Shown here in pieces: positions 6,494 through 13,917 of a DNA stretch of 25,687 bases (the first letter of the stretch is position 1; each line of letters opens with the position of its first letter). Position numbers and translations under genes: made by a program. The notes below the pieces were generated by a model, which was not told where the DNA came from, did no database searches, and saw only the letters and a list, made by a program, of their open reading frames with translations. The stretch comes from Acidimicrobiaceae bacterium (GTDB lineage: Bacteria > Actinomycetota > Acidimicrobiia > Acidimicrobiales > Palsa-688): positions 1 through 25,687 of the forward strand of contig PMHU01000102.1 of the NCBI GenBank assembly GCA_003156795.1, given 5' to 3'.

Positions 6494-7678
6494 CTATACG
6501 AGGACCGGAACCTCCGCCCACCCTCGTACCGTCGAGGTGTGCAGCCGCTTGGCCCTGTCTTTGTCCACTTCCCATTCGGGGTACCGCCCGAACACCTCCT
6601 CGAGGGCGATGCGGCCCTCCATCCGGGCCAGGGCGGCCCCGACACAGAAGTGGATGCCGTACCCGAATGAAACGTGGTGATCGGATTGGCGACGGACGTC
6701 GAACCGGTCCGGGTCTGCGAAAGCCCGCTCGTCGCGGCCCGCCGACCCCGTGAGCAAAAGCACTTTCGAGTCCGTCGGGATGCTCACGCCGTGCACCTCC
6801 ACGTCTCGAGTGATCCAGCGCCCCTGCACCGGAGAGGGCGCTTCATAGCGCAGGAGCTCCTCGATGGCTTTGGGGATGATCTCCGGGTTCTTGACCATGT
6901 CCGCCCTCTGGTCGGGATGGTCGGCCAACACCACGGCTGCGTTTCCGAGCAGGCGTGCGACCGTCTCGGTCCCCGCGCTGAACAGCAGGACGGCGAAACT
7001 GATGGCCTCCTCGACCGTCAGGTGTCGGGTCCCCCCGTCCTCGTTGACCTCAGCCTCCACCAGGCCGGTGAGCAGGTCGTCCTGCGGCTCCCGCCGCCGG
7101 TCGGCGAGAAGCTGGCCGAGGTACACCGCGAGCTCGATGCCGGCGCCGGCGGATACGTGGTTGATCATCCCCACGCCGGGCTCGATGTGGAAGAGGCGAT
7201 CCACCACATGGCGCTGGGCCTCCTGGTCCTCGGGCGGTACTCCGAGCAGCGTGGATATCACCCGGGACGAGAGCACGGCTCCGAAGTCCTGTAGGAAGTC
7301 GAAGGTCGAGCGGCCCTGCTGGGCGTCGAGAAGCTCTGAGCAAATGTCCCGGATGCGGTCCTCCAGGGCCGAGATGCGGCGTGGAGTGAACGCCCGCGAG
7401 ACGAGGCGCCTCAGAGCAGTGTGGTCGGGCGGGTCCATGAAGATCATCATCCCTGTTGCCGACATCGACCCATCCATGCTTTCGAGCACCGTTCCATGCG
7501 CCGAGCTGTAGGTCACCGAGTCCCGATGGGCTGCCTCCACATCGGCGAACCGGCTGTAGGCCCAGAAGTCGTATCGGTCGTTGCGGTACACGGGAGCTTC
7601 GTCGCGCATCCGGCGCCACGTTTCGTGTGGCTCGCTGTCTATCTCAGTGTCAAAAGGGTCCCAGTACAGGTCGGTCAT
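6494..7678 (-). CDS. Cytochrome P450
   Basis: 394-residue soluble bacterial-type P450, full length for the class. Seen: I-helix SAGTET at 234-239 with the conserved acid-threonine-type pair, ExxR as Glu274-Arg277 (EELLRYE), and heme-binding FGYGIHFCVGAALAR with Cys345. It would hydroxylate a hydrophobic substrate with electrons from a ferredoxin, and no ferredoxin gene is present in the window. AAGGAG lies about five bases before ATG at 7678. It is the first gene of a minus-strand pair with the substrate-binding-fold protein, and is divergent from the luciferase-like monooxygenase. Resembles the CYP families of actinobacterial steroid and terpene catabolism, but I cannot assign the CYP number. 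Confidence 0.95.
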   Translation of the reverse strand: MTDLYWDPFDTEIDSEPHETWRRMRDEAPVYRNDRYDFWAYSRFADVEAAHRDSVTYSSAHGTVLESMDGSMSATGMMIFMDPPDHTALRRLVSRAFTPRRISALEDRIRDICSELLDAQQGRSTFDFLQDFGAVLSSRVISTLLGVPPEDQEAQRHVVDRLFHIEPGVGMINHVSAGAGIELAVYLGQLLADRRREPQDDLLTGLVEAEVNEDGGTRHLTVEEAISFAVLLFSAGTETVARLLGNAAVVLADHPDQRADMVKNPEIIPKAIEELLRYEAPSPVQGRWITRDVEVHGVSIPTDSKVLLLTGSAGRDERAFADPDRFDVRRQSDHHVSFGYGIHFCVGAALARMEGRIALEEVFGRYPEWEVDKDRAKRLHTSTVRGWAEVPVLV

Positions 7679-7916
7679 CAGGCTCCTTCTGCGAACGCTC
7701 TCATCGCTCGGCGATTAGGGAATCTTGCCACGCCGTCAGATGGAGCTCCGTCGGCGGATTATCGATGCGGACCGACGTGACGGACGAGAACTCTCCAATC
7801 TTTAAATCGGTGATACCAGCCGGTTGTGTATACATTATGCTGCCCGCGATGGTGGGGACGGAAAGCGTCGTCCAGGGCGGCGACGAGAGGATCGCCATGG
7901 TGGCCACGGTCGGATC
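7679..7916. promoter_or_regulatory. Divergent intergenic region between P450 and luciferase-like gene
   Basis: No convincing gene of its own. It holds an AT-rich patch at 7798-7840, including the perfect 8-bp palindrome TGTATACA (7827-7834) running into ATACATTA (7830-7837), an 8-mer shared with the other divergent promoter region at 2905-2912. Promoters for both flanking genes probably lie here; a precise -35/-10 assignment is not possible by eye. Confidence 0.35.
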
Positions 7917-8939
7917 GTGCTGCTGACACTCGGCTACGACATGCGTGCACCGGACTTTGGCTCTTCCGCCGGCCGCCTATATGCCGCCGCTTTGGAGCAG
8001 TGCGAATGGGCAGACCGGGCGGGATTTACAGCAGTGACGTTCATGGAGCACCACGCCTCCACTGATGGGTACCTGCCGTCGCCCGTCGTGCTCGCCGCAG
8101 CCGCGGCAGCGCGCACCCGGAACATGGTCATCAACATCGGGCTCATGATCCTTCCTCTCTACGAGCCGCTTCGGGCCGCTGAAGATCTCGCCGTATTGGA
8201 TCTTGTGGCTGGCGGACGTTTGTACCTGATCGTGGGGGGCGGATACCGAGAGGACGAGTACGAGCAGTTCGGACTGTCCATGTCCGAGCGGCCGGCCCGA
8301 ATGGAGCACGCCGTCGAGACCCTTAGACGGGCCTGGACGGGCGAGCCATTCGAATACCAGGGCCGAACGGTTCGCATTCTGCCTCGACCTCAAACGCCCG
8401 GAGGCCCTCCGATAATTCTCGGGGGCACGTCGAAGGCCGCCGCTCGTAGGGCGGCGCGGATAGCAGACGGCTTCATGCCGTCCGCGCCCAGATTTTTCGA
8501 GACCTATCGCGAGGAACTGGCTCGTCTCGGCCGGCCCGTTCCGCCACCTTTGCCATCGGAGGAGGTCGGCCCCTTGTTCGTTCACGTCACCAACGATCCT
8601 GAGCGCGACTGGGTCCGCATCGCACCGCACGCCCTGCACGAGACGAATGACTACGCCTCGTGGGGTGGAGGCAATCCGGACCACCCCTACCCAAGCGTGA
8701 GAGATATCGACGGGCTGAGAGCGAGCGGTACATACCTACTGCTCACACCGGAGGAATGCGTTGCCCTCGCACGTTCCCGTGGTGGGCTCTTCCTCAAGCC
8801 TTTGATGGGCGGGCTCGATCCGGACCTGGCGTGGGAAAGCCTCACTCTCATCGAATCGAGGGTGCTCCCCCAGCTCGGAGTGGTGGCACCCCCACCCCCA
8901 GCCCCGGTTCTCGACCGCGCTAACGTTTGCAAGCAGTGA
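7917..8939 (+). CDS. LLM-class flavin- or F420-dependent oxidoreductase
   Basis: About 340-residue luciferase-like TIM-barrel monooxygenase or reductase. Seen: first strand LLTLGYDM, AAALEQCEWADRAGF, then FMEHHAS, VINIGLMILPLYEPLRAAEDLAVLDL and GRLYLIVGGGYREDEYEQFG, all standard positions of this superfamily; later GGPPIILGGTSKAAARRAARIADGF. The fold uses FMNH2 or F420; which one cannot be decided here. GTG at 7917 is chosen because the protein then begins with the first barrel strand. The frame is open to TTG at 7824, but that part encodes an arginine-glycine-rich stretch unlike the family. ATG at 7941 is a further option; none has a good ribosome binding site. The stop overlaps the hydrolase start (GTGA), so the two are coupled. 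Confidence 0.85.
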   Translation: MLLTLGYDMRAPDFGSSAGRLYAAALEQCEWADRAGFTAVTFMEHHASTDGYLPSPVVLAAAAAARTRNMVINIGLMILPLYEPLRAAEDLAVLDLVAGGRLYLIVGGGYREDEYEQFGLSMSERPARMEHAVETLRRAWTGEPFEYQGRTVRILPRPQTPGGPPIILGGTSKAAARRAARIADGFMPSAPRFFETYREELARLGRPVPPPLPSEEVGPLFVHVTNDPERDWVRIAPHALHETNDYASWGGGNPDHPYPSVRDIDGLRASGTYLLLTPEECVALARSRGGLFLKPLMGGLDPDLAWESLTLIESRVLPQLGVVAPPPPAPVLDRANVCKQ

Positions 8940-10165
8940 ATCCAACCCGCACAATCCAACACTTCGTGGCCCGGATCCCTGGTATCGGCCTGACCCAGGT
9001 CGTGCCCAACACCAGCGCTTATATCGTCAACTCCTGGATCCGGTCGCGCCGGGTGCCGATGTACCCCGACATACCCGTGGCCCGGCCGTCGATCGGTCTG
9101 GCCGCGCAGGTGGCCCTCGACGAGGTGGTGCTGGGGGTCATGCGCAGCCCGCGGAGCCATCCGCACCGGGCCGACTACCTGCGCGTCAGCAAAGAACTGA
9201 GTGACGCGCTGTCCCTATACCAGGCGAAGGGCTGGATCGACGATCCGTCTTCCTACCACCGGACTCCTCCGCCCCTCCGCCTCGCCGATCGGACGGAAGG
9301 CTCGAGTCGAGGGGTGCCTTTCGAGCATCTGACTTGGGAGAGCGGCTACCTCCCCCACCCGGGCGAGCCGGGCGGGGAGCGCTGGCAGAGCCACGAACCC
9401 AACCGATCCGCCCACGCCTACCTGGTCCGGTCGACCGTGCCGAGCCCGGCCTGGCTCGTGTGCGTTCATGGATTCGGGATGGGCTCACCGCTCACCGACT
9501 TCCACGCCTTCCGGGCCAAGAAGCTGGCCGACGAGTTGCATTGCAACCTGGCCCTCCCGGTGCTGCCGATGCACGGCCCCAGAAAGGCGTCCTTTTTCTC
9601 CGGCGCCGACTTCATGTCTTTCGATTTGATGAACCCGGTGTTCGGGCTGAGCCAGACCGCCTGGGACGTGAGGGCGCTCGTGTCCTGGCTGAAGAAGGAG
9701 GAGCGTGGCTCCCGATTCGGGCTGCACGGGATCTCGCTCGGCGCGTACGCCAGCTCCCTGATCGTCGGGCTCGATGACCGCTTCGACCTGATCATCGCCG
9801 GCATTCCGGCCAGCGACCTCCCGCGCCTGTTCCGCCATCACAGTCCCACCCCGCTGCGCCGCCGGGCCTTGGAGTACGGCATGCTCGGCGAGGTGCCCTC
9901 TTTGGTCCACCGGGTCGTATCGCCGTTGACGTTCGAGCCCATGGTGCCCAAGGAGCGAAGGTTCATCTACGGGGCGCTCGGAGACCGGATGGCTATGCCC
10001 GGCCAGGCCCACGAGCTGTGGAACCATTGGGGCCGGCCCCGCATCGAATGGCTCAACGGCGCCCACGTGCTGTCCGCGATCAGCCCCACGGCCGACGCCT
10101 TTGTCTGCGAAGCCCTCGGCGCCACGGGGTTCCTCGCTCCTCGAGCCGACCTGGCCGCCATCTGA
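8936..10165 (+). CDS. Alpha/beta hydrolase family protein
   Basis: 409-residue hydrolase. Seen: oxyanion motif VCVHGFGMG near residue 178, nucleophile elbow GISLG with Ser267, a candidate acid Asp350 in YGALGDRM and the catalytic His377 in NGAHVL. About 165 residues precede the hydrolase fold; they contain no recognisable domain or membrane segment. GTG at 8936 overlaps the stop of the luciferase-like gene by four bases (GTGA), which favours it over TTG at 8927. It would cleave an ester, lactone or thioester; together with a luciferase-like Baeyer-Villiger-type oxygenase next door, lactone or ester hydrolysis after ring or side-chain oxygenation is an attractive inference. It converges on the CoA-transferase remnant, 15 bases away. 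Confidence 0.82.
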   Translation: MNPTRTIQHFVARIPGIGLTQVVPNTSAYIVNSWIRSRRVPMYPDIPVARPSIGLAAQVALDEVVLGVMRSPRSHPHRADYLRVSKELSDALSLYQAKGWIDDPSSYHRTPPPLRLADRTEGSSRGVPFEHLTWESGYLPHPGEPGGERWQSHEPNRSAHAYLVRSTVPSPAWLVCVHGFGMGSPLTDFHAFRAKKLADELHCNLALPVLPMHGPRKASFFSGADFMSFDLMNPVFGLSQTAWDVRALVSWLKKEERGSRFGLHGISLGAYASSLIVGLDDRFDLIIAGIPASDLPRLFRHHSPTPLRRRALEYGMLGEVPSLVHRVVSPLTFEPMVPKERRFIYGALGDRMAMPGQAHELWNHWGRPRIEWLNGAHVLSAISPTADAFVCEALGATGFLAPRADLAAI

Positions 10166-10180
10166 TCCCATCCCGCTGCG

Positions 10181-10525
10181 TCACCCCGTTTCGGCGCCGG
10201 TATCCTCCACCGCTCCGGAAGAGATCAGCTTTTCGATCTCGTCGTGGCTGTAGCCGACTTCATCAAGGATCCGGCGGGTGTCCTGGCCCGGCCAGAGCGG
10301 AGGACCCCAGACTCGTCCGGGGGTATCGGACAGATCAAAGTAGAGACCGGCCATCTTCATCTGCCCCACGACCCGATGGGTAAGAGAGCTGACGAGTTTC
10401 AGTTTGACGGCCTCTGGATCGGAGAAAAGGCGGAGTACGAAGTCGGGATCGGAGATCTCACACGGAACTCCGCGGGTGTCCAGGTCCTGGAACCACGCCG
10501 CGGCTGGGCGACCTCGCAGGACCGC
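10181..10525 (-). pseudogene. C-terminal remnant of the CoA-transferase beyond an in-frame stop
   Basis: The minus strand stays in the same frame as the upstream CoA-transferase after the TAA at 10526-10528 and reads 114 residues that continue the family sequence: AVLRGRPAAAWFQDLDTRG, then LYFDLSDTPGRVWGPP and LWPGQDTRRILDEVGYS, the normal C-terminus of CaiB/BaiF enzymes, ending in TGA at 10181-10183. The break is therefore a single nonsense codon (for example GAA to TAA), not a frameshift or insertion. ATG at 10369 could give a 62-residue fragment, but there is no sign that it is a gene of its own. Confidence 0.85.
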
Positions 10526-12655
10526 TTATAGTTCGACCGCGAGCTCGGCGTCGTGGGCCCGCCGCTGGGCAGCCGTGGCGAAACGCTCGTCGCCACGGAG
10601 GTCCCCACGTCCGACAGCGTCGCACAGCCCCGTCCACGCCTTCTCGTCGAGAGCAGCCACGCATAGCCAACCGTCAGAGGTCGCGTACAGCCGATAGAGG
10701 GCGCTCCAACCGTATTGTTCGGCGTCCGGCATCTGCCTGTCGCCGGCGACGGTTCCATCGGGGGTGACCCAGGCGGTCGAGGCGTTCAGCAGGTGGGCGT
10801 AAAGGATCGAGGTCCTGACGAACTGCCCGAAGCCGGTGCGGTCGCGGTCGTACAGCGCCTGAATGATTCCGAGGGCCGAGAGAAAGCCGTTGCCGGTGTC
10901 GCCGAGCGATGTGCACGACCAGACCGGGCGGCCGTCGTGATCCAGTCCGCCGTCGAGCCACTCGGTCCCCGCCAGGGCTGCCGCCGTCTGATCGTTGCCC
11001 GGATCCTGTCCACGCGGGCCCTGATCGTGGCCGAGCGTGTGGCAGTAGACGAGCCGAGAATTGAGCTGGCGTAAGGACTCGTAGTCGACGCCAAGCCTCT
11101 CGGCCGCGTCATATCGCATGTTGTGCTGGACGACGTCGGCGCGCTCGACGAGCCGGTGCAGTACGGACATCGCTTCGGGATCTTTGAGATTGAGGGTGAT
11201 GGACTCCTTGTCCCGGTTGCAGCACATGGCGATGTGATTGCTGAACCAGAACTTGTCCGTGAAGGTATTGACCTTGATGACCCGGGCTCCCAACTGGGCC
11301 AAGACTTGAGTACCGAACGGTCCCGCCACCGCCAACCCGAGATCGAGCACCACTACTCCATCGAGAGGCGATGCGAGGGTGGGCCCAATGTGACCGGCCG
11401 ACGCCGACCGATCGGCACCCCGCGACAAGGCGGACAAGGCGACGTCGGCTTCGGCCAAGACGTCTGCAGTGTGCTGTCCGACCTGCGGCGCGGCTGCCAC
11501 GCGGTGAGGGTGATGGCGGGCCAGCTCCACGACGCGTCCCACCTGACGGATCCGACCGACTTCGGGATCGTCGACCTCGGTTACGCAACCGTCCGCGAGC
11601 AGGTGGGGGTCGAGGAGGGCTTCCTCGGGTGACCGGACCATCTGGACGGGCACACCGACTTCGGAAGCTACGCGGACCCAGTCCTTGGACGGGTAGCCGG
11701 CGACCGCTTCGCGGAGCTGGTCCTGGTAGGTGTGGAGCACCACCATGTCTTCGGGGGCGGTGGATACCCGCAGCGAGGCGGTCTTCGGTCCGGGGACGTC
11801 GTCGGTGGCTACCATGCCGCTCGCCGCCGCGCCGAGGATGAAGTCCGGTAGCGGCACCCAGTGATGCAGCCAGCGCCCATCCGCAGCCCGGAAGAAGCCT
11901 TTCGGCGCCCGCGGGTCCACCACCCAGGTCTCGAAGAAGGGGGCGTCGGGCCGCTCCACCTGCTGCCAGGCGGCGACGGTCGTGGACATCACACCCTGGA
12001 GCATGGACGCGTTGACGTGCTGGCCTCGGCCGGTGATCTCGCGGGCTCGGATGGCCGCGTTGACCCCGACCGTGGCGATGTAGAACGTGGCCAGGCTGAC
12101 CCAAGGCACCCCGCTGAACAGCGGACCGGGTCGGTCTGGTCCCACCCAGCAGCCCGGAGGCGCTTCCAGGTCGGGCATCATGCCGGCCGTCCCGGATAGC
12201 CGTCCGATGGTGCCGCCCTTGATCCCGCGCCCTTCCCATTGTTGGCCCGTCCGGGCCGCCACCAACGCGTCGAGTCCCGGCCGGGCCGCGTCGGGGCCTT
12301 CTGGACCGTAAGCCGAGATCGAGCAGTACACGAGACGGGGGTTGAGGGCGCTCAGCGTCGCGTAGTCGATACCCAATCGTTCGGTCGTGCCCGGCGAGAA
12401 GCTCTCGATGAGCACGTCCGCCCCCGCTGACAAGGCCTTGAAGCGATCGCGGTCCGCGACGCACTTCAAGTCCAGGACGGCGCTCCGCTTACCCCGGTTC
12501 CAGACGCGGTATCCCGAAAGGTGCCGCCACGGGTCGCCGCCCGGAGGCTCGATCTTGGTGACCCGGGCGCCATGATCCGCCAGGAGCATCCCCGTCATGG
12601 GTCCGCTGATCCCCCACGAAAGATCCACCACTTCCAAGCCGTCCAGCACTCCCAC
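10526..12655 (-). CDS. Tandem CaiB/BaiF CoA-transferase, prematurely terminated
   Basis: 709-residue product made of two family III CoA-transferase halves: residues 1 to about 400 (start LDGLEVVDLSWGISGPM, AYGPEGP, GRGQHVNASMLQG) and about 420 onward (LDGVVVLDLGLAVAGPFG, GDTGNGFLSALG, GFGQFVRTSILYA). The family moves CoA between acids and acyl-CoAs, or racemises acyl-CoAs. The second half is cut by TAA at 10526-10528, with 114 homologous residues following in frame, so the intact protein would have been about 824 residues. At the position of the formyl-CoA transferase nucleophile Asp169, my alignment places Gln in the first half and Tyr in the second, so classical transfer chemistry is doubtful. 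GTG at 12655 has GGAGGT five bases upstream. Divergent from the amidohydrolase operon, across a tandem operator-like repeat. Could be an inactivated gene or a sequencing error. Confidence 0.85.
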   Translation of the reverse strand: MGVLDGLEVVDLSWGISGPMTGMLLADHGARVTKIEPPGGDPWRHLSGYRVWNRGKRSAVLDLKCVADRDRFKALSAGADVLIESFSPGTTERLGIDYATLSALNPRLVYCSISAYGPEGPDAARPGLDALVAARTGQQWEGRGIKGGTIGRLSGTAGMMPDLEAPPGCWVGPDRPGPLFSGVPWVSLATFYIATVGVNAAIRAREITGRGQHVNASMLQGVMSTTVAAWQQVERPDAPFFETWVVDPRAPKGFFRAADGRWLHHWVPLPDFILGAAASGMVATDDVPGPKTASLRVSTAPEDMVVLHTYQDQLREAVAGYPSKDWVRVASEVGVPVQMVRSPEEALLDPHLLADGCVTEVDDPEVGRIRQVGRVVELARHHPHRVAAAPQVGQHTADVLAEADVALSALSRGADRSASAGHIGPTLASPLDGVVVLDLGLAVAGPFGTQVLAQLGARVIKVNTFTDKFWFSNHIAMCCNRDKESITLNLKDPEAMSVLHRLVERADVVQHNMRYDAAERLGVDYESLRQLNSRLVYCHTLGHDQGPRGQDPGNDQTAAALAGTEWLDGGLDHDGRPVWSCTSLGDTGNGFLSALGIIQALYDRDRTGFGQFVRTSILYAHLLNASTAWVTPDGTVAGDRQMPDAEQYGWSALYRLYATSDGWLCVAALDEKAWTGLCDAVGRGDLRGDERFATAAQRRAHDAELAVEL

Positions 12656-12782
12656 GCCTGACCTCCCCGATGATGGTGGCTGTGCCTACCTTGTAGTTAC
12701 TATAACCTTGTAGTTACTATAATCTCGAATCCACCCGGTGGCCACAGGCGACTGTTCGGCCAGATACCTGTAGGAGGGGGCC
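12656..12782. promoter_or_regulatory. Divergent promoter region with tandem operator-like palindromes
   Basis: A 17-bp unit, CCTTGTAGTTACTATAA, is repeated exactly at 12689-12705 and 12706-12722. Within each, TTGTAGTTACTATAA is a palindrome around a central T with six of seven base pairs matching. TATAAT at 12718-12723 is a consensus -10 for the plus-strand operon, overlapping the second site. The centres lie 17 bp apart. The size, symmetry and place suit dimeric TetR-family binding, and a tetR gene ends the plus-strand operon. AGGAGG at 12772-12777 serves GTG at 12783; GGAGGT on the minus strand serves GTG at 12655. Confidence 0.7.
12689..12722. repeat. Two exact 17-bp tandem copies, candidate TetR operator
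   Basis: Exact tandem duplication in an AT-rich island inside GC-rich DNA. Each copy holds the inverted repeat TAGT-T-ACTA. Regulatory meaning is inferred from its divergent-promoter position; I did not see the same motif elsewhere in the window. Confidence 0.85.
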
Positions 12783-13892
12783 GTGCAGCAGCGCCTCATC
12801 TCGGCGGATGATCACGTCGATCTGAGCCACGACCGCGTGAAGTCCCACTTGGCGTCGAAGCACCACGATGGATACGACGAAGCCTTGATGGCGTTCGCGA
12901 AGTCGATGGTGACGACGATCTCTGCGGAGGCCAACCAGCGTTGGCGCGAGCAACAGGGCCTACCACCGGATTCCAACGTCGGCATCGGAGGGAATCGGGC
13001 CCATCCGGCTTTCGGCCGGCCGGGTCACACTGATCCTCGAGAGCGACTCAAGGACATGGACGCCGACGGGGTCAGCGCGTCGTCCAGCTACTGCGAAGTG
13101 AGCGCGTTCAGGTACCTGTACATGATCAAGAACGGCTGGAAGGAAGCGACACGCGCTTTCAACACGGCCTTGTCGGAGTTCGCCTCGGTCGACCCGAAGC
13201 GACTCATCGTCTCCTACCAGATCCCGATCCACGACATCGACGTCGCCGTTGGAGAGGTGCGCCTGGCGGCCAGCGAAGGGTGCAAGTCTCTGCAGCTTCC
13301 CGTTTTCCCGGCCGAGCTCGGGTTGCCGGACTACTGGGATAACCGCTACGACCCGCTGTGGGCGGCCATCCAGGACACCGACCTGCCGATCTGCTGCCAC
13401 ATCGGTCTCAACACCCAGCTCGAGGACCTGGCCAGGAGGGATCCGACTCCCCAGAAGGGCGTCTTCGTCCCGCTGGTACCTATGTCCAGCGCCGAGGCCC
13501 TCGGGATGTGGATCATGGGCGGCGTGTTCGAGCGCTTCCAACATCTCAAGGTCGTGTTCGTCGAGCCTGGGCTCGGGTGGGTGTCGTGGTGGCTCTATGT
13601 CGTAGATGACATGGCCGCCCGCCAAGGGTACGAGTTTCCGGCCATAACCCGACCTCCGAGCCACTACTTTCGTCAGAACGTGTACCTCACCTTCATCGAC
13701 GAACCGGACGCCCTCCGGCACGCCCACGAGAAGCTGGGTCTCAACAACATCATGTGGTCATCGGACTATCCCCACCCCGTCTCGAGCTGGCCCAACTCGC
13801 AGGCGATCGTCGCCGAGATGTTCCACGGTGTTCCCGACGACGAGCGCGAGCTGGTCCTCAATGGCAATGCCGCACGCGTGTGGAACCTATAA
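12783..13892 (+). CDS. Amidohydrolase family protein (Amidohydrolase_2 / ACMSD-like), second copy
   Basis: 369-residue TIM-barrel protein. Seen: SADDHVD with Asp9-x-His11, ICCHIGLN with His206, VFVEPGLGWVSWW near 258-270 and MWSSDYPHP with Asp328. The layout of metal ligands is the same as in the protein encoded at 3901-5076, but the sequences are clearly diverged, so they are probably distant paralogues with different substrates. GTG start at 12783 with an excellent AGGAGG five bases upstream. First gene of an operon with the DUF35-thiolase fusion and the TetR regulator, just downstream of the tandem operator-like repeat. Likely hydrolyses or decarboxylates a CoA-free or carboxylated intermediate; the specific reaction is unknown. 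Confidence 0.87.
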   Translation: MQQRLISADDHVDLSHDRVKSHLASKHHDGYDEALMAFAKSMVTTISAEANQRWREQQGLPPDSNVGIGGNRAHPAFGRPGHTDPRERLKDMDADGVSASSSYCEVSAFRYLYMIKNGWKEATRAFNTALSEFASVDPKRLIVSYQIPIHDIDVAVGEVRLAASEGCKSLQLPVFPAELGLPDYWDNRYDPLWAAIQDTDLPICCHIGLNTQLEDLARRDPTPQKGVFVPLVPMSSAEALGMWIMGGVFERFQHLKVVFVEPGLGWVSWWLYVVDDMAARQGYEFPAITRPPSHYFRQNVYLTFIDEPDALRHAHEKLGLNNIMWSSDYPHPVSSWPNSQAIVAEMFHGVPDDERELVLNGNAARVWNL

Positions 13893-13917
13893 GAGACCGT
13901 AGTATCCGAGCCCAGAG

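Noticed and set aside
7897..7926. Tiny frame starting at ATG 7897 with a ribosome-binding-like GAGAGG upstream
   Set aside because: Only nine codons; possibly a leader peptide for the luciferase-like gene, but nothing beyond the start signal supports it.
10526..10528. Selenocysteine or pyrrolysine recoding at the internal stop
   Set aside because: Those use TGA and TAG; this is TAA, and the family has an ordinary residue here.
11109..12464. 451-codon open frame on the minus strand inside the CoA-transferase gene
   Set aside because: Alternative-frame shadow in GC-rich coding DNA, with arginine-glycine-rich translation and no motif.
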